DNA from: Oceanisphaera marina
Lineage (GTDB): Bacteria > Pseudomonadota > Gammaproteobacteria > Enterobacterales > Aeromonadaceae
Reading direction: 5' to 3'
Length of the DNA stretch: 64,000 nucleotides
Assembly: GCF_014643915.1 (NCBI RefSeq)
Contig: NZ_BMKE01000001.1
Location: forward strand, 124,001-188,000
The notes beneath the pieces are model-generated. The model worked only from the letters and a program-made list of their open reading frames with translations. It did not search any database and had not been told where the DNA came from. The stretch's first letter is position 1. Every line of letters starts with the position of its first letter. Shown in pieces: positions 6,815 through 18,332 of the stretch. The translations under genes were made by a program, and so were the position numbers.

Positions 6815-8659
6815 TTACACCTTATCTACTCGTTGTCCGGCCAAAGCGCGACGAATGGAGGCATCCATGCGTCGGGCAGCAAAGTCAGCCGTTTGTTTGT
6901 CTGTTTGCTCTATGGCAAGTTTGATGGCAGCCACATCGTCACCGGTGGCACTGTGTTGCAGCGATTCAACTGCCGCGATTATCTCGGTTCGTTCCTGATC
7001 ATCAAGCAGCTCGTCACCATCCGCCGCCAGTGCACTGATGATATTTTCGATAACGCGTGCCGCTTCCACTTTTTGCTCGGCCAGCATGCGCGCATCAATG
7101 TCTTCCTTGGCATGCTCGAACGAAGCTTTCAGCATGGTGGCAATGTCGTTTTCATTGAGGCCGTAAGAAGGTTTCACTTCTATGTCTGCCTGTACCCCAG
7201 ACGATTTCTCCATGGCACTGACCGACAAGAGACCGTCCGCATCTACCTGAAAAGTAACACGAATATGCGCAGCACCGGCCGCCATAGGCGGAATATCGGT
7301 CAGGTTGAAGCGGGCCAGAGAGCGACAGTCGGCGACCAGCTCTCGCTCACCTTGTAGCACATGGATCGCCATGGCGGTTTGGCCGTCTTTAAAGGTGGTA
7401 AACTCCTGCGCGCGCGCCACCGGTATGGTGGTGTTACGCGGGATCACCTTTTCAACCAGGCCCCCCATGGTTTCAAGCCCCAGTGACAGCGGGATCACGT
7501 CCAGCAGCAGCATGTCGCTGTCGGGTTTGTTGCCAATCAGTACATCTGCCTGAATGGCAGCACCGATAGCGACCACTTTATCCGGATCCAGACTGGTCAG
7601 GGGGTCGGTGGCAAAGAATTCTCCCACCCGGTGACGCACCAACGGCACGCGCGTCGAGCCGCCTACCATCACCACTTGCTGCACCTCGGCGGCCGTAACG
7701 CCCGCGTCTTTCAGGGCGCGGCGACACGCCATCAGGGTCTTGTTGACCCAGGGCAGAATAAGCCCTTCAAAGTCGGCACGGGTCAGGGTTCCCTGCCAGT
7801 CCTGCCAGCTGACGTCCACCGTCTCGTTATCGGTCAGTGCCTGCTTGGCGGCACAGGCCACATCCAGCAGATTACGCTGTTGGGTGGGGCTCAACTCGCC
7901 AATATTTGCCTGCTGCTGAATCCAGTCGGCCAGTGCATGATCAAAGTCATCGCCACCCAGAGACGAATCGCCACCGGTGGCCAGCACCTCGAACACACCA
8001 CGATGCAACCGCAAGATGGAAATATCGAAGGTGCCGCCGCCCAGATCAAATACCGCAATAACGCCTTCCTGCCCCGAGTCCAGTCCGTAGGCAATGGCTG
8101 CGGCCGTCGGTTCGTTCAATAAGCGCAACACCTCAAGACCGGCCAGTTGCGCCGCGTCTTTGGTGCCCTGGCGTTGGGCATCATCAAAATAAGCCGGCAC
8201 CGTGATCACGGCACCCTGTATCGGATTGCCCAGGCTTTCTTCGGCGCGGGTGGCCAGGGTTTTCAGAATTTCGGACGACACCTGCACCGGATTCACCGGC
8301 CCCTGAGGGGTGTCCAGCTCTATGATGCCGTTGTGGGTGTCGCGAAAAAGATAAGGCAGACGATGACGGGGGATGTCGGCCAGCGCCTTGCCCATCATGC
8401 GTTTGACCGAAGCGATGGTGTGTTGCGGATCCTGATCGGCTTCGCGTTTGGCGTCATGACCCACGCGCAAACCGTGCTGGGTATAATGCACCACAGAAGG
8501 CAGCAAGTCGCGGCCTTGATCATCAACCAGTGTTTCGGGCACACCGCTGCGTACCACGGCCACCAGCGAGTTGGTGGTGCCCAAATCGATACCCACGGCC
8601 CATTTGTGCTCGTGAGGAGCCGCGCTCTGGCCCGGCTCAGATATTTGTAATAATGCCAT
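6815..8659 (-). CDS. hscA: Fe-S cluster chaperone HscA (Hsp70 family)
   Basis: The 614-residue protein (E. coli 616) has ATPase signatures [28 protein letters not shown] and [11 protein letters not shown], then the beta-sandwich substrate domain and helical lid. HscA works with HscB to release clusters from IscU by recognising its LPPVK peptide. It lies between hscB (5-bp gap) and fdx. Confidence 0.98.
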   Translation of the reverse strand: MALLQISEPGQSAAPHEHKWAVGIDLGTTNSLVAVVRSGVPETLVDDQGRDLLPSVVHYTQHGLRVGHDAKREADQDPQHTIASVKRMMGKALADIPRHRLPYLFRDTHNGIIELDTPQGPVNPVQVSSEILKTLATRAEESLGNPIQGAVITVPAYFDDAQRQGTKDAAQLAGLEVLRLLNEPTAAAIAYGLDSGQEGVIAVFDLGGGTFDISILRLHRGVFEVLATGGDSSLGGDDFDHALADWIQQQANIGELSPTQQRNLLDVACAAKQALTDNETVDVSWQDWQGTLTRADFEGLILPWVNKTLMACRRALKDAGVTAAEVQQVVMVGGSTRVPLVRHRVGEFFATDPLTSLDPDKVVAIGAAIQADVLIGNKPDSDMLLLDVIPLSLGLETMGGLVEKVIPRNTTIPVARAQEFTTFKDGQTAMAIHVLQGERELVADCRSLARFNLTDIPPMAAGAAHIRVTFQVDADGLLSVSAMEKSSGVQADIEVKPSYGLNENDIATMLKASFEHAKEDIDARMLAEQKVEAARVIENIISALAADGDELLDDQERTEIIAAVESLQHSATGDDVAAIKLAIEQTDKQTADFAARRMDASIRRALAGQRVDKV

Positions 8660-8664
8660 TAGGG

Positions 8665-9183
8665 TTAGAATTCCTGCTGCGCATCTTCCAAACGTTCGAG
8701 TTCGGTATGCAGCTTAGTCATGAATTTAAGTTTACGTACCGTATCGGCAGCCTCTTGCCAGCGGGCCGCGCCCAGTTGCTGTTCAAGCTCGGCATAGTAG
8801 TCGGCCGTGGCCTGCTGCAGCTCTTGATCAAAGGCCATGATGGCAGCAAACACGTCCGATGCATCGCTGATGTCGGCCAGCTGTTCGCGCCATTCCATCT
8901 GTTGCATCAGAAATTCGGGATCTTTGAGTGTTTGCTGCTCGGCATGCAGTTCTACGCCCTGCAAAGACAGCAGATATTCGGCGCGACTGAGAGGGTGTTT
9001 CAGCGTGGTGAAGGCATCATTGATATGGGCGGCACGTTGTACCGCCTGAAGACGCTCTCGCTCGGGGCGAGCGGCAAACTTGTCGGGATGAAACTGCATT
9101 TGCAGCCCACGATAAGTCTCGGCCAGCGTCTGGTTATCCAGCGTAAACTCTGCCGGTAAATCAAACAGCTCGAAGTAGTTCAT
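8665..9183 (-). CDS. hscB: Fe-S co-chaperone HscB (J-domain protein)
   Basis: The 172-residue protein has an N-terminal J-domain with the HPD motif in MQFHPDKFA and a C-terminal three-helix IscU-binding domain. It delivers IscU-bound clusters to HscA and stimulates its ATPase. It sits between iscA and hscA in the standard order. Confidence 0.97.
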   Translation of the reverse strand: MNYFELFDLPAEFTLDNQTLAETYRGLQMQFHPDKFAARPERERLQAVQRAAHINDAFTTLKHPLSRAEYLLSLQGVELHAEQQTLKDPEFLMQQMEWREQLADISDASDVFAAIMAFDQELQQATADYYAELEQQLGAARWQEAADTVRKLKFMTKLHTELERLEDAQQEF

Positions 9184-9192
9184 GCTGCGTCC

Positions 9193-9516
9193 TTAAACGT
9201 TAAAGCTTTCGCCGCAACCACATTCCCCACTGGTGTTGGGATTGTTGAATTTGAAGCCTTCGTTCAAGCCTTCTTTGGCAAAATCGAGTTCGGTACCGTC
9301 TAAATACACCAGACTTTTGCTATCGACGATCACCTTAACGTCGCCATGCTCGAACACTTGATCGCCGTCTGACAGTTCGTCGACAAATTCAAGTACATAA
9401 GCCATGCCGGAACAACCGGAGGTTTTGACTCCCAGACGCAGGCCAAGGCCTTTGCCTCTGTTATTCAGGAAAGTCTGCACGCGCTGTGCAGCTGCATCGG
9501 TAATGGTGATCGCCAT
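9193..9516 (-). CDS. iscA: A-type iron-sulfur carrier IscA
   Basis: The 107-residue protein has the three conserved cysteines: Cys35 in [10 protein letters not shown] and Cys99/Cys101 in the C-terminal CGCGESF. It binds iron or Fe-S clusters and passes them to apo-proteins. It lies 11 bp after iscU. Confidence 0.98.
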   Translation of the reverse strand: MAITITDAAAQRVQTFLNNRGKGLGLRLGVKTSGCSGMAYVLEFVDELSDGDQVFEHGDVKVIVDSKSLVYLDGTELDFAKEGLNEGFKFNNPNTSGECGCGESFNV

Positions 9517-9527
9517 GGTGTCTCCGT

Positions 9528-9914
9528 TTACGCTAGGTTTTTCTTCTTCTTGTAATCATCAATCGCTGCCTTGATGGCATCCTCTGCCAGAATAGAGCAG
9601 TGGATTTTTACCGGTGGCAACGCCAGCTCTTCGGCAATATCGGTGTTCTTGATACTGGCCGCTTCTTCCAGATTCTTGCCTTTTACCCATTCGGTAATCA
9701 GCGAGCTGGACGCGATGGCAGAGCCACAGCCGTAAGTCTTGAACTTGGCGTCTTCAATAATGCCTGCCTCGCTGATTTTCAGCTGCAGTTTCATGACGTC
9801 GCCACAGGCAGGAGCCCCGACCATACCAGTCGCAATGCTAGGGTCGTTCTTGTCGAAACCGCCCACGTTACGGGGGTTTTCATAGTGATCTATTACTTTT
9901 TCGCTGTAAGCCAT
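9528..9914 (-). CDS. iscU: Fe-S cluster scaffold IscU
   Basis: The 128-residue protein has cluster ligands Cys37 (PACGD), Cys63 (YGCGSA) and Cys106 (KIHCS) and the HscA recognition sequence LPPVK at 99-103. Clusters are built here with sulfur from IscS. It follows iscS after a 38-bp spacer. Confidence 0.98.
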   Translation of the reverse strand: MAYSEKVIDHYENPRNVGGFDKNDPSIATGMVGAPACGDVMKLQLKISEAGIIEDAKFKTYGCGSAIASSSLITEWVKGKNLEEAASIKNTDIAEELALPPVKIHCSILAEDAIKAAIDDYKKKKNLA

Positions 9915-9952
9915 GATTTATTCCTCACCCATGCTTCAATGGTTTAGACACC

Positions 9953-11167
9953 TTAATGGTGTGCCCATTCAACTTGATCCAAATCTATTCCGTCTTTGAA
10001 CATTTCCCACAGTGGCGACATGTCCCGCAGGCGGCCGATAGCGTCGTTAACCAGACGTACGGCGTAGTCAATCTGCTCTTCGGTGGTAAAGCGTCCGATG
10101 CTGAAGCGAATGGAGCTATGCGCCAGTTCGTCGTTCAACCCCAGGGCGCGCAGCACATAAGAAGGCTCCAGGCTGGCAGACGTACAGGCCGAACCGGAAG
10201 AGACCGCCAGGTCCTTCAACGCCATAATCAGGGACTCACCTTCTACATAAGCGAAGCTGATGTTCAAAATGCCAGGAACCCGTTGTTCCAGGTCACCGTT
10301 AACGTAGACTTCTTCGATGTCTTTCAGGCCATTATACAGACGTTGGCGCAGCGCCAGAATACGCTCGCCTTCGGCGTGCATTTCTTCTTTGGCAATACGG
10401 AAGGCTTCGCCCATGCCCACAATCTGGTGGGTAGCCAGGGTACCTGAACGCATGCCTCTTTCGTGACCGCCGCCGTGCATCTGTGCTTCCAGACGAACTC
10501 GAGGCTTGCGAGACACGTAAAGTGCGCCCATGCCTTTGGGGCCGTATGCTTTATGAGCAGACAAAGACAACAGGTCGATATTCATGTCTTTCACATCAAT
10601 ATCGATTTTTCCGGCACTTTGCGCGGCATCGACGTGGAACATCACCTTGCGGCTGCGGCACAGCTCGCCAATGGCTTTCACGTCCTGAATAACGCCGGTT
10701 TCGTTATTCACGTGCATGAGGCTCACCAGAATGGTGTCTTCGCGCAACGCATTTTCAATTTGGCTCAGGGTAAACAGACCGTTGGGCTGGGGCTCGAGAT
10801 AAGTCACCTCAAAGCCTTCGCGCTCTAGCTGACGGCAAGGGTCAAGTACGGCTTTATGTTCGGTTTTGGAGGTAATGATGTGCTTGCCTTTCTTGCCGTA
10901 AAAATTGGCAATACCCTTGATGGCAAGGTTGTCGGATTCGGTGGCGCCCGAGGTGAATACGATTTCACGCGGGTCGGCATTGATCAAGTCGGCAATCTGA
11001 TTACGGGCTATATCGACCAGCTCTTCCGCCTGCCAGCCGAAGCGGTGCGAACGGGAAGCCGGGTTACCAAAAACACCGTCTGGGGTCAGACATTGCATCA
11101 TCTTTTCGGCAACACGAGGATCTACCGGGCAGGTAGCCGCATAGTCGAGATAAATGGGCAGTTTCAT
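9953..11167 (-). CDS. iscS: Cysteine desulfurase IscS
   Basis: The 404-residue pyridoxal-phosphate enzyme is the same length as E. coli IscS. It has the PLP lysine in [10 protein letters not shown] and the catalytic mobile-loop Cys in [13 protein letters not shown]. It turns cysteine into alanine plus enzyme-bound persulfide for Fe-S assembly and tRNA thiolation. ATG at 11167 is chosen: it gives [12 protein letters not shown] as in homologues and has GGAG seven bases upstream. An in-frame extension to 11224 lacks support. Confidence 0.98.
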   Translation of the reverse strand: MKLPIYLDYAATCPVDPRVAEKMMQCLTPDGVFGNPASRSHRFGWQAEELVDIARNQIADLINADPREIVFTSGATESDNLAIKGIANFYGKKGKHIITSKTEHKAVLDPCRQLEREGFEVTYLEPQPNGLFTLSQIENALREDTILVSLMHVNNETGVIQDVKAIGELCRSRKVMFHVDAAQSAGKIDIDVKDMNIDLLSLSAHKAYGPKGMGALYVSRKPRVRLEAQMHGGGHERGMRSGTLATHQIVGMGEAFRIAKEEMHAEGERILALRQRLYNGLKDIEEVYVNGDLEQRVPGILNISFAYVEGESLIMALKDLAVSSGSACTSASLEPSYVLRALGLNDELAHSSIRFSIGRFTTEEQIDYAVRLVNDAIGRLRDMSPLWEMFKDGIDLDQVEWAHH

Positions 11168-11255
11168 TATATTCTCCATTACAACGCTGCTCTGGTCGGC
11201 AGTCTTGTCATCGACATTAAACAAATAGGTTCAAACTCACTTGCTGCTAATCGGG

Positions 11256-11714
11256 TTATTCCAGAGTTAACAGGCTTACATTACTGTCTTGTTGCTCGGC
11301 AATTCGCCGCACGCCTTGCTGGCTGACCAGCTCGGCCAAACTAATACCTTCGAGAAAGTCACTAATCCGATCACTGAGCGAACACCAGAGCGAATGAGTC
11401 AGGCACTGGTTACCATTTTGGCAATCGCCTTTACCCTGGCATTTGGTCGCATCTACCGACTCGTCGACGGCCACTATAATGGCGCCAACAGAAATGGCGG
11501 ATTGCTCCATACCCAGTCGATATCCACCACCGGGGCCACGCACGCTGCTTACCAGTCCGTGTTTGCGTAATCGGGCAAACAACTGCTCAAGATACGACAG
11601 AGAAATACCCTGCCGCTCAGAGATGTGGGCCAGAGACACAGGGCCTGTGTCGCCGTGCAAGGCTACATCTAACATGGCAGTAACGGCATAACGCCCTTTT
11701 GATGTCAGTCTCAT
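11256..11714 (-). CDS. iscR: Fe-S cluster regulator IscR (Rrf2 family)
   Basis: The 152-residue protein begins [16 protein letters not shown], has a winged helix with a recognition helix near residues 28-45, and three cluster-binding Cys with C-x5-C-x5-C spacing ([14 protein letters not shown]). The [2Fe-2S] form represses its own operon at type-1 sites. Two such sites lie directly upstream, so autoregulation is visible in the sequence. It is slightly shorter than the E. coli protein (162) at the C-terminus. Confidence 0.97.
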   Translation of the reverse strand: MRLTSKGRYAVTAMLDVALHGDTGPVSLAHISERQGISLSYLEQLFARLRKHGLVSSVRGPGGGYRLGMEQSAISVGAIIVAVDESVDATKCQGKGDCQNGNQCLTHSLWCSLSDRISDFLEGISLAELVSQQGVRRIAEQQDSNVSLLTLE

Positions 11715-11751
11715 GTAATTAAACCCTTTCCAGACATGGCATCAGGGTGTC

Positions 11752-11801
11752 ATACCCGAGTGTTTCAGTCAAGTATAAGTCCGACTGAAACACTCAGCTA
11801 T
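11752..11801 (-). promoter_or_regulatory. Two abutting IscR type-1 operators upstream of iscR
   Basis: Two 25-bp sites sit end to end. Site A (11752-11776), read on the minus strand, begins ATACTTGACT and ends ACTCGGGTAT, fitting the type-1 consensus almost fully. Site B (11777-11801), read on the plus strand, has CCGACT in its left half and ACTCAGCTAT as a good right half. The two share a perfect 13-bp inverted repeat (GACTGAAACACTC). A TATACT hexamer, a likely -10, is overlapped by site A. Site B covers the trmJ stop codon. Confidence 0.85.
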
Positions 11802-12537
11802 TATCGTCCTTCTGGCGGCCGTTTTTTTGTACCGACGTCAGTATGCCGCGCAAGATATTCAGCTCATAGGCTTCGGGACGGGCCCGATTAAACAGGCGGC
11901 GCAACTTGGTCATTATCTGGCCTGGATGGGGCTTGATGATGAAACCGGTTTCCAGCAGGGTTTCTTCCAGGTGCGTATAGAAACGCTCCAGATCCTGTGA
12001 CAGCGGATAATCCTGCTCCAGCTCAGCTTCGTCTGTTGGCTCTTGCTCTTTTGCCAGCCAGGCCATGCGGGTTTCATAGCTGAGGGTCTGCACCGCCATG
12101 GCCAGGTTAAGGGAGCTGTATTCCGGGTTGGCCGGAATGGCCACATGAAAGTGGCACTGCTGTAACTCGTCATTACTCAAGCCGGTACGTTCACGACCAA
12201 ACACCAGGGCCACCTTGTGTTTAGGGGCTTCGGCCATGGCTTTTTCGCCCGCTTCTCGTGCATCCAGCATGGGCCAGGACCAGGTACGAGAGCGGGCACT
12301 GGTACCAATAACCAGCCCGCAGTCTGCCACGGCTTCGGCCAGGGTGCCCACGGTTTTAGACTGAGCCAGAATATCACTGGCGCCGGCAGACAGGGCAATG
12401 GCCTGTTCATCTACCGGATTCACCGGATCAACCAGCCATAATTCACCCAGCCCCATGGTTTTCATGGCGCGAGCGGCAGAGCCGATATTGCCGGTATGTG
12501 AGGTATTAACCAACACGATTCGTATTTGCCCAAGCAT
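11794..12537 (-). CDS. trmJ: tRNA (cytidine/uridine-2'-O) methyltransferase TrmJ
   Basis: The 247-residue SPOUT-fold methyltransferase has [21 protein letters not shown] at the N-terminus and the cofactor-knot motifs [11 protein letters not shown] and [14 protein letters not shown]. It methylates the 2'-O of nucleotide 32 in the tRNA anticodon loop. The ATG at 12537 gives the family start MLGQIRIVL; an upstream TTG at 12552 is less likely. As in E. coli it precedes iscR; its stop codon lies inside an IscR operator. Confidence 0.95.
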   Translation of the reverse strand: MLGQIRIVLVNTSHTGNIGSAARAMKTMGLGELWLVDPVNPVDEQAIALSAGASDILAQSKTVGTLAEAVADCGLVIGTSARSRTWSWPMLDAREAGEKAMAEAPKHKVALVFGRERTGLSNDELQQCHFHVAIPANPEYSSLNLAMAVQTLSYETRMAWLAKEQEPTDEAELEQDYPLSQDLERFYTHLEETLLETGFIIKPHPGQIMTKLRRLFNRARPEAYELNILRGILTSVQKNGRQKDDNS

Positions 12538-12670
12538 ATGCAGAGAGTCCAAGAGTGCTTAAGGCGCAAGATTCTAACACAGTGAATGGCAGCTGTAAGG
12601 GAATGATAAACACAGTGAGAAGTCAACCGGGGCAATCAGCAATAAAAAAGCAGCGTCAGGCGATGCGACC

Positions 12671-12702
12671 CAAAAAAAACACCGAGCCTGCGGGCTCGGT
12701 GT
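12671..12702 (-). terminator. Terminator after nlpI
   Basis: Minus-strand ACACCGAGCC, a 4-base loop, GGCTCGGTGT and a T-run of eight form a very strong intrinsic terminator. It separates nlpI from trmJ. Confidence 0.95.
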
Positions 12703-12747
12703 GGATGTTTCCGTTTTACGCTTTGGCTTGCTGTTTTGCTTCAACCG

Positions 12748-13623
12748 TTAGCGCTTGGGCTCACCACCTTGCTCGATTAAATCCAGTTCAAGCAAGGAAT
12801 AACGGTGTTCGACAAAATCATAGATATTGGTCGCCAGGGCCAGTTTGAAATAGACTTCAGCCTGCCCGGGATCACCGTTGTGCTGGGCACGCTTGGCCAG
12901 ATAAAAATAGGCTTCACATAATCGCTCGGCCAGCTCCTTGTTATCGGCGCTTTCTTCTGCAATCCGATTCAGCAACTGCTCTTCGCTCACGGTTCCCAGG
13001 TAGACATTCACAATATCCCAGGCCCATTCGTCACTGCCGTATTGCTGTTGGTGCTGTTGCAACGACACCCGTGCCGCCTTGGGATCCATGCGTTCCAACG
13101 CCAGATACCAGAGCAATAGCCGATAAGGATCACCAGGTTCCTGGTCGAGAAATACCTTGAGATCCTGTGCTGCCAACCGTGGCCGCCCACCATAATACAG
13201 GGCAATGCCGCGATTAAGGTTGGCATAGGCATAATCGGGGGCCAACTCCAGCGCCGAGTCGAAAGACTCGTAGGCTTCGTCAAACTCCTGATTCTGGGTC
13301 AGGTATACACCGTTCAGGTTATAGGCATCGGCAAAGTCGGGCCTCTCGCGCAAGGCGCGATTGAAATCAAGCCGCGCCATGGCACGCAGCCCAACACGAT
13401 CGAAAATGACACCGCGCTGAAAAAACAATTCCGCACGTTGTTCGGGAGTTAACCCGGGAGAATTCAACATTTGCCCCAATCGGGCAATTCCCAGCTCGCT
13501 TTCGTAGGACACCTGCATAGGTACGGGCAACACCAGAGTAGGCGTAACTACCCCGGGGGAGCTGCAGCCAATCAGCAGGCAGCCAAGCAGTACCAAAGGG
13601 CCGAGCATTAATCTTTCGTTCAA
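12748..13623 (-). CDS. nlpI: Lipoprotein NlpI with TPR repeats
   Basis: The 291-residue protein (E. coli 294) has a lipoprotein signal peptide with lipobox LIGC near residues 17-20. TPR units follow (for example AELFFQRGVIFDRVG, ADAYNLNGVYLTQNQ, AYANLNRGIALYYGG). NlpI is an outer-membrane adaptor that presents murein endopeptidases such as MepS to the protease Prc. mepS is also in this window, at 34.5-35.0 kb. It is monocistronic here, away from its enterobacterial pnp neighbourhood. Confidence 0.93.
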   Translation of the reverse strand: MNERLMLGPLVLLGCLLIGCSSPGVVTPTLVLPVPMQVSYESELGIARLGQMLNSPGLTPEQRAELFFQRGVIFDRVGLRAMARLDFNRALRERPDFADAYNLNGVYLTQNQEFDEAYESFDSALELAPDYAYANLNRGIALYYGGRPRLAAQDLKVFLDQEPGDPYRLLLWYLALERMDPKAARVSLQQHQQQYGSDEWAWDIVNVYLGTVSEEQLLNRIAEESADNKELAERLCEAYFYLAKRAQHNGDPGQAEVYFKLALATNIYDFVEHRYSLLELDLIEQGGEPKR

Positions 13624-13703
13624 GACGGCTCCGAACTTGTCTTATTATGAACACATGTTATGCAGCTCTGCGTCATTTGTCATGTTGCAAATGCATTCCA
13701 TAA

Positions 13704-13730
13704 CAAAAAGGGCCCCTATGGGACCCTTTA
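13704..13730 (-). terminator. Terminator after secF
   Basis: On the minus strand, AAAGGGTCCC and GGGGCCCTTT form a 10-bp stem over a 3-base loop with a following T-run. It ends the queA-tgt-yajC-secD-secF operon. Confidence 0.93.
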
Positions 13731-13742
13731 GTATAGGCATTA

Positions 13743-14687
13743 TCAAGCCAACGGCTCTTGATCTGCCCCTTCTTTCTCTATCTGTGGCGGCAGCATGTGT
13801 TCCCGCTGTACCCCCAGCATCATGGCCCATGCGCTGGCAATATAAATTGAAGAGTAGGTACCAAAACCAATGCCCAGTAACAGCGCGGTGGCAAAACCGT
13901 GAATCAAGGCACCGCCCTTGAGGAACAGGGCAACCACCACCACCAGGGTCGTGGCCGAGGTGATCAGGGTACGACTCAGGGTGTCGGTAATGGCCTCGTT
14001 GAATACCTCGGCGGTCGTGGTATTGCGCACCCGGCGGAAGTTTTCCCGCACCCGGTCGAACACCACTATGGTGTCGTTAAGCGAGTAACCCACTACCGTC
14101 AGCAAGGCCGCCACTATGGTCAGATCCACTTCAATCTGAATCCAGGAGAATACTCCCAGTGTAATAATGACATCGTGTGCCAATGACATGACAGCACCCG
14201 ACGCCAAACGCCACTCGAAACGTATGCCCACATAGATCAGGATACAAAGTAAGGCCACCAGAATGGCCAGGCCACCCTGCTCGGCCAGCTCGGCACCGAT
14301 AGCCGGCCCCACAAACTCCAGCCGCTTCATTTCAACGGTGCTCTGGGTTTGCTGCATGGCGGCCAGAACCGAATCGCCCTGCTGCTGTACATCGACACCT
14401 GCTTGAGGTGCCAGGCGGATCAGCACATCGCGGCTGGTACCAAAGTTTTGTACCGTGGCGCCATTCAGACCGACCTGTTCAAGGTTGTCACGTATCTCGT
14501 CCAGCTCTACCGCTTGTTCGAATGCCACTTCCACCACGGTACCGCCGGTGAAGTCCAGGCCCCAGTTCAGCCCTTTGGTAAACAGACTGAAAAAACACAG
14601 CGCAATCAACACCAGCGAGGCTGCGGTAGCCGCTTTCGAATAGTGCATAAAGCGAATGGGCGCTCGGGTTTTGAGGATCTCAAACAT
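13743..14687 (-). CDS. secF: Protein translocase subunit SecF
   Basis: The 314-residue membrane protein has one N-terminal transmembrane helix, a periplasmic P1 domain (LDFTGGTVVEV) and five further helices of the SecD/SecF RND fold, with the signature SLNDTIVVFDRVREN. With SecD it uses the proton-motive force to pull exported proteins into the periplasm. It lies 9 bp after secD. Confidence 0.97.
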   Translation of the reverse strand: MFEILKTRAPIRFMHYSKAATAASLVLIALCFFSLFTKGLNWGLDFTGGTVVEVAFEQAVELDEIRDNLEQVGLNGATVQNFGTSRDVLIRLAPQAGVDVQQQGDSVLAAMQQTQSTVEMKRLEFVGPAIGAELAEQGGLAILVALLCILIYVGIRFEWRLASGAVMSLAHDVIITLGVFSWIQIEVDLTIVAALLTVVGYSLNDTIVVFDRVRENFRRVRNTTTAEVFNEAITDTLSRTLITSATTLVVVVALFLKGGALIHGFATALLLGIGFGTYSSIYIASAWAMMLGVQREHMLPPQIEKEGADQEPLA

Positions 14688-14696
14688 GTTATTTCC

Positions 14697-16550
14697 TCAT
14701 ATCGACAGTTTACTGAGACGCTTGCCGCCCCAGAACAGGTTAACCAGCGCTCGCGTTCCCACAATGGCGGTAAACATGGAAGCCAAAATACCAATCATCA
14801 AGGTAACGGCAAAGCCCTTGATCGGACCCGTGCCCACGGCAAACAGGATGATGGCGGTAATCAGGGTGGTGATGTTGGCATCGGCAATGGTACCCAACGC
14901 CTTGTCGTACCCGATATGAATGGCCTGCTGTACCCCTCGACCATCGCGCAACTCTTCACGAATACGCTCGAAGATCAGCACGTTGGCATCCACCGACATC
15001 CCTATGGTCAGCACGATACCGGCAATACCCGGCAGCGTCATGGTGGCACCGGGTACCATGGACATGACACCTATGATGATCACCAGGTTGGCCAGCAAGG
15101 CCACGTTGGCGACCAGGCCAAACTTGCGATAATAAATCAGCATGAACACCACCACGGCCAGCATGCCGTACAGCATGGCCAGCATACCGTTTTCGATGTT
15201 CTGCTTACCCAGGCTTGGACCTATGGTGCGCTCTTCCACAATCTGGATCGGTGCAATCAAGGCGCCGGCACGCAGCAGCAACGACAGGTTCTGCGCTTCG
15301 GCCATGGAGTCGATACCGGTAATACGGAAGCTTCTACCCAGTCGAGACTGAATGGTCGCCACGTTGATCACTTCCTGCTGCTTGAGGAACTGACGCGAAC
15401 CGTCTTCGTTTTTCTCTTCGCCGGTTTTATACTCGGTAAACACGGTCGCCATGGGGCGGCCCACGTTATCCTTGGTAAAATCGGCCATGCGACTGCCACC
15501 TGGCGCATCCAGGCTGATATTCACTTGAGGGCGGCTGAACTCATCCATGCTGGCGCTGGCGTCAACAATATGTTCACCGGTCAGGATCACCCGCTTGTGC
15601 AACACTACGGGGCGGCCATCACGGTCACGCAGCAATTCACTGTTGGGCGGGACTCGCCCGGCATTCGCCGCGGACACATCGGCCTTGTCATCCACCAGAC
15701 GGAACTCGAGGGTCGCGGTGGCGCCCAGAATTTCCTTGGCACGGGCCGTATCCTGAATACCCGGCAACTGCACCACGATGCGCTCGGCACCCTGGCGCTG
15801 TACCAGGGGTTCGGCTACGCCAAGCTCGTTGACGCGATTACGAATAATAGTGATGTTTTGCTGCAGGGCGTATTCTTTGACTTCTTTCAGTCGTTGCTCG
15901 CTCATCACGGCAAACAGACCAAAATTATCGCCGCTGTCACGCTCGGAAAAAACCAGCCCCGGATAACGGCCACGCAAAAAACCGAGCGCCTGATCACGGG
16001 TGTCGGCATCCCGGAATACCACCTGGGTGCCATCATCTTTTGCCAGTACGCCCGAGTAGCGCAGGCGCTGCTCACGCAAGTCGGTACGAAAATCCTGAAT
16101 TTGCTGTTCTTGAACGCGACTCAGGGCTTCGGCCATGTCCACTTCCATCAGAAAGTGCACGCCGCCTCGCAAGTCGAGACCCAGCTTCAGTGGGCCAGCA
16201 CCAATGGCTTCCAGCCAATGCGGGGTAGCCGGTGCCAGATTCAGCGCTGTAATGTAGTTATCGCCCAGGGCTTGTGCAATGAGGTCTTTACCCTTGAGCT
16301 GATCGTCGGTATCACGAAAACGAACCAGTAATTGATTGTCTTCCAGCACGGCACTTTTTATCTCTATGCCGGCTTCAGTCAGGCGCTGCTGTGTTTTGGC
16401 CAATTCTGCGGTGGTAACTTGAGTACCGCGAGAGCCAGATACCTGCAACGCAGGGTCTTCACCAAATAAATTGGGTGCTGCATACAGAAAACTGATGGTG
16501 ATCACGGCGATCACCATCAAGTATTTCCACAGCGGATATCGATTTAACAC
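14697..16550 (-). CDS. secD: Protein translocase subunit SecD
   Basis: The 617-residue protein (E. coli 615) has an N-terminal transmembrane helix and a periplasmic region beginning [16 protein letters not shown]. The C-terminal six-helix RND-like domain contains [18 protein letters not shown]. It partners SecF and YajC at the inner membrane. Spacing to yajC (21 bp) and secF (9 bp) supports one transcript. Confidence 0.98.
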   Translation of the reverse strand: MLNRYPLWKYLMVIAVITISFLYAAPNLFGEDPALQVSGSRGTQVTTAELAKTQQRLTEAGIEIKSAVLEDNQLLVRFRDTDDQLKGKDLIAQALGDNYITALNLAPATPHWLEAIGAGPLKLGLDLRGGVHFLMEVDMAEALSRVQEQQIQDFRTDLREQRLRYSGVLAKDDGTQVVFRDADTRDQALGFLRGRYPGLVFSERDSGDNFGLFAVMSEQRLKEVKEYALQQNITIIRNRVNELGVAEPLVQRQGAERIVVQLPGIQDTARAKEILGATATLEFRLVDDKADVSAANAGRVPPNSELLRDRDGRPVVLHKRVILTGEHIVDASASMDEFSRPQVNISLDAPGGSRMADFTKDNVGRPMATVFTEYKTGEEKNEDGSRQFLKQQEVINVATIQSRLGRSFRITGIDSMAEAQNLSLLLRAGALIAPIQIVEERTIGPSLGKQNIENGMLAMLYGMLAVVVFMLIYYRKFGLVANVALLANLVIIIGVMSMVPGATMTLPGIAGIVLTIGMSVDANVLIFERIREELRDGRGVQQAIHIGYDKALGTIADANITTLITAIILFAVGTGPIKGFAVTLMIGILASMFTAIVGTRALVNLFWGGKRLSKLSI

Positions 16551-16571
16551 GCTGTGCTCCTCGACAGGGAA

Positions 16572-16901
16572 TTAAAGGGACTGAATAGAACCCTTGGGAA
16601 GGACGGCAGTAATGAAGTCCTTTTTGATGGTGACCTGGCTTTGTTCGCTCAGGCTCAGCACCACGTAATCGCTGTCAGTCGCAATCTTGGCAATCTTGCC
16701 CACCAAACCACCGTTGGTCAGCACTTCGTCGCCCTTGCTCAGAGAAGACATCAGGTTCTTGTGCTCTTTAACGCGCTTGGATTGAGGGCGGAAAATCATG
16801 AAGTAGAAAATCAGGCCGAACACGGCCAGCATAATGATCATTTCCATACCACCACCAGCGGCACCGCCACCTTGAGCATAAGCATTAGAGATAAAATTCA
16901 T
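16572..16901 (-). CDS. yajC: Sec translocon accessory protein YajC
   Basis: The 109-residue protein (E. coli 110) has one transmembrane helix (MEMIIMLAVFGLIFYFMIF) followed by RPQSKRVKEH and a small cytoplasmic domain with GDEVLTNGGLVGKI. It associates with SecDF and YidC. ATG at 16901 (MNFISNAYAQ) is chosen because GAGGAA lies upstream and the family begins this way; 25 further in-frame upstream codons are not supported. Confidence 0.95.
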   Translation of the reverse strand: MNFISNAYAQGGGAAGGGMEMIIMLAVFGLIFYFMIFRPQSKRVKEHKNLMSSLSKGDEVLTNGGLVGKIAKIATDSDYVVLSLSEQSQVTIKKDFITAVLPKGSIQSL

Positions 16902-16953
16902 TGGTTTTCGTTCCTCATTGATGATTAAAGCGATTAATAAACACGTGCTTAAA

Positions 16954-16984
16954 GAAAAGGGAGGGCGAAACGCCAACCCTTTTC
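16954..16984 (-). terminator. Imperfect hairpin between tgt and yajC, possible attenuator
   Basis: Minus-strand AAAAGGGTTGGCG and CGCCCTCCCTTTT form a long stem with two mismatches and a TTT loop, ending in T residues. It lies directly after tgt within the operon and could set the tgt to secDF ratio. Confidence 0.5.
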
Positions 16985-16992
16985 TGTCGTTC

Positions 16993-18141
<1,149 letters not shown>

Positions 18142-18180
18142 TTACCTCTTGGGTCAGAGAAACAGTCCGACCTTGTTTGA

Positions 18181-18332
18181 TGGGATTAGGGACTGGGGAT
18201 TAGGGAATCGGGATTTGTAGACCCCTCTTTGAGTAGGGGAAAGGCGTCAGCCGCTGACAGTATTGCCCGAATAAATTCGGGCCTACAGGCGTCTGTAGGC
18301 CAGTCCCTAGTCCCTATTCCCCAATCCCTGTT
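18181..18332. repeat. G-rich inverted-repeat element between queA and tgt
   Basis: The plus strand at 18182-18213 reads GGG-ATTA-GGG-ACT-GGGG-ATTA-GGG-AATC-GGG, a canonical G-quadruplex pattern. The far arm (18301-18330) is its C-rich partner, so the minus strand has a matching G-run series. Between them lie two smaller stems: GCCCGAAT-AA-ATTCGGGC (18265-18282) and CCTACAG-GCGT-CTGTAGG (18282-18299 region). The far arm runs into queA and encodes its final residues and stop codon. Confidence 0.8.

Noticed and set aside
14349-16331. Plus-strand open frame of 660 codons opposite secD
   Set aside because: It is a His/Gln-rich shadow of secD and secF on the other strand; the secD reading has strong family motifs.
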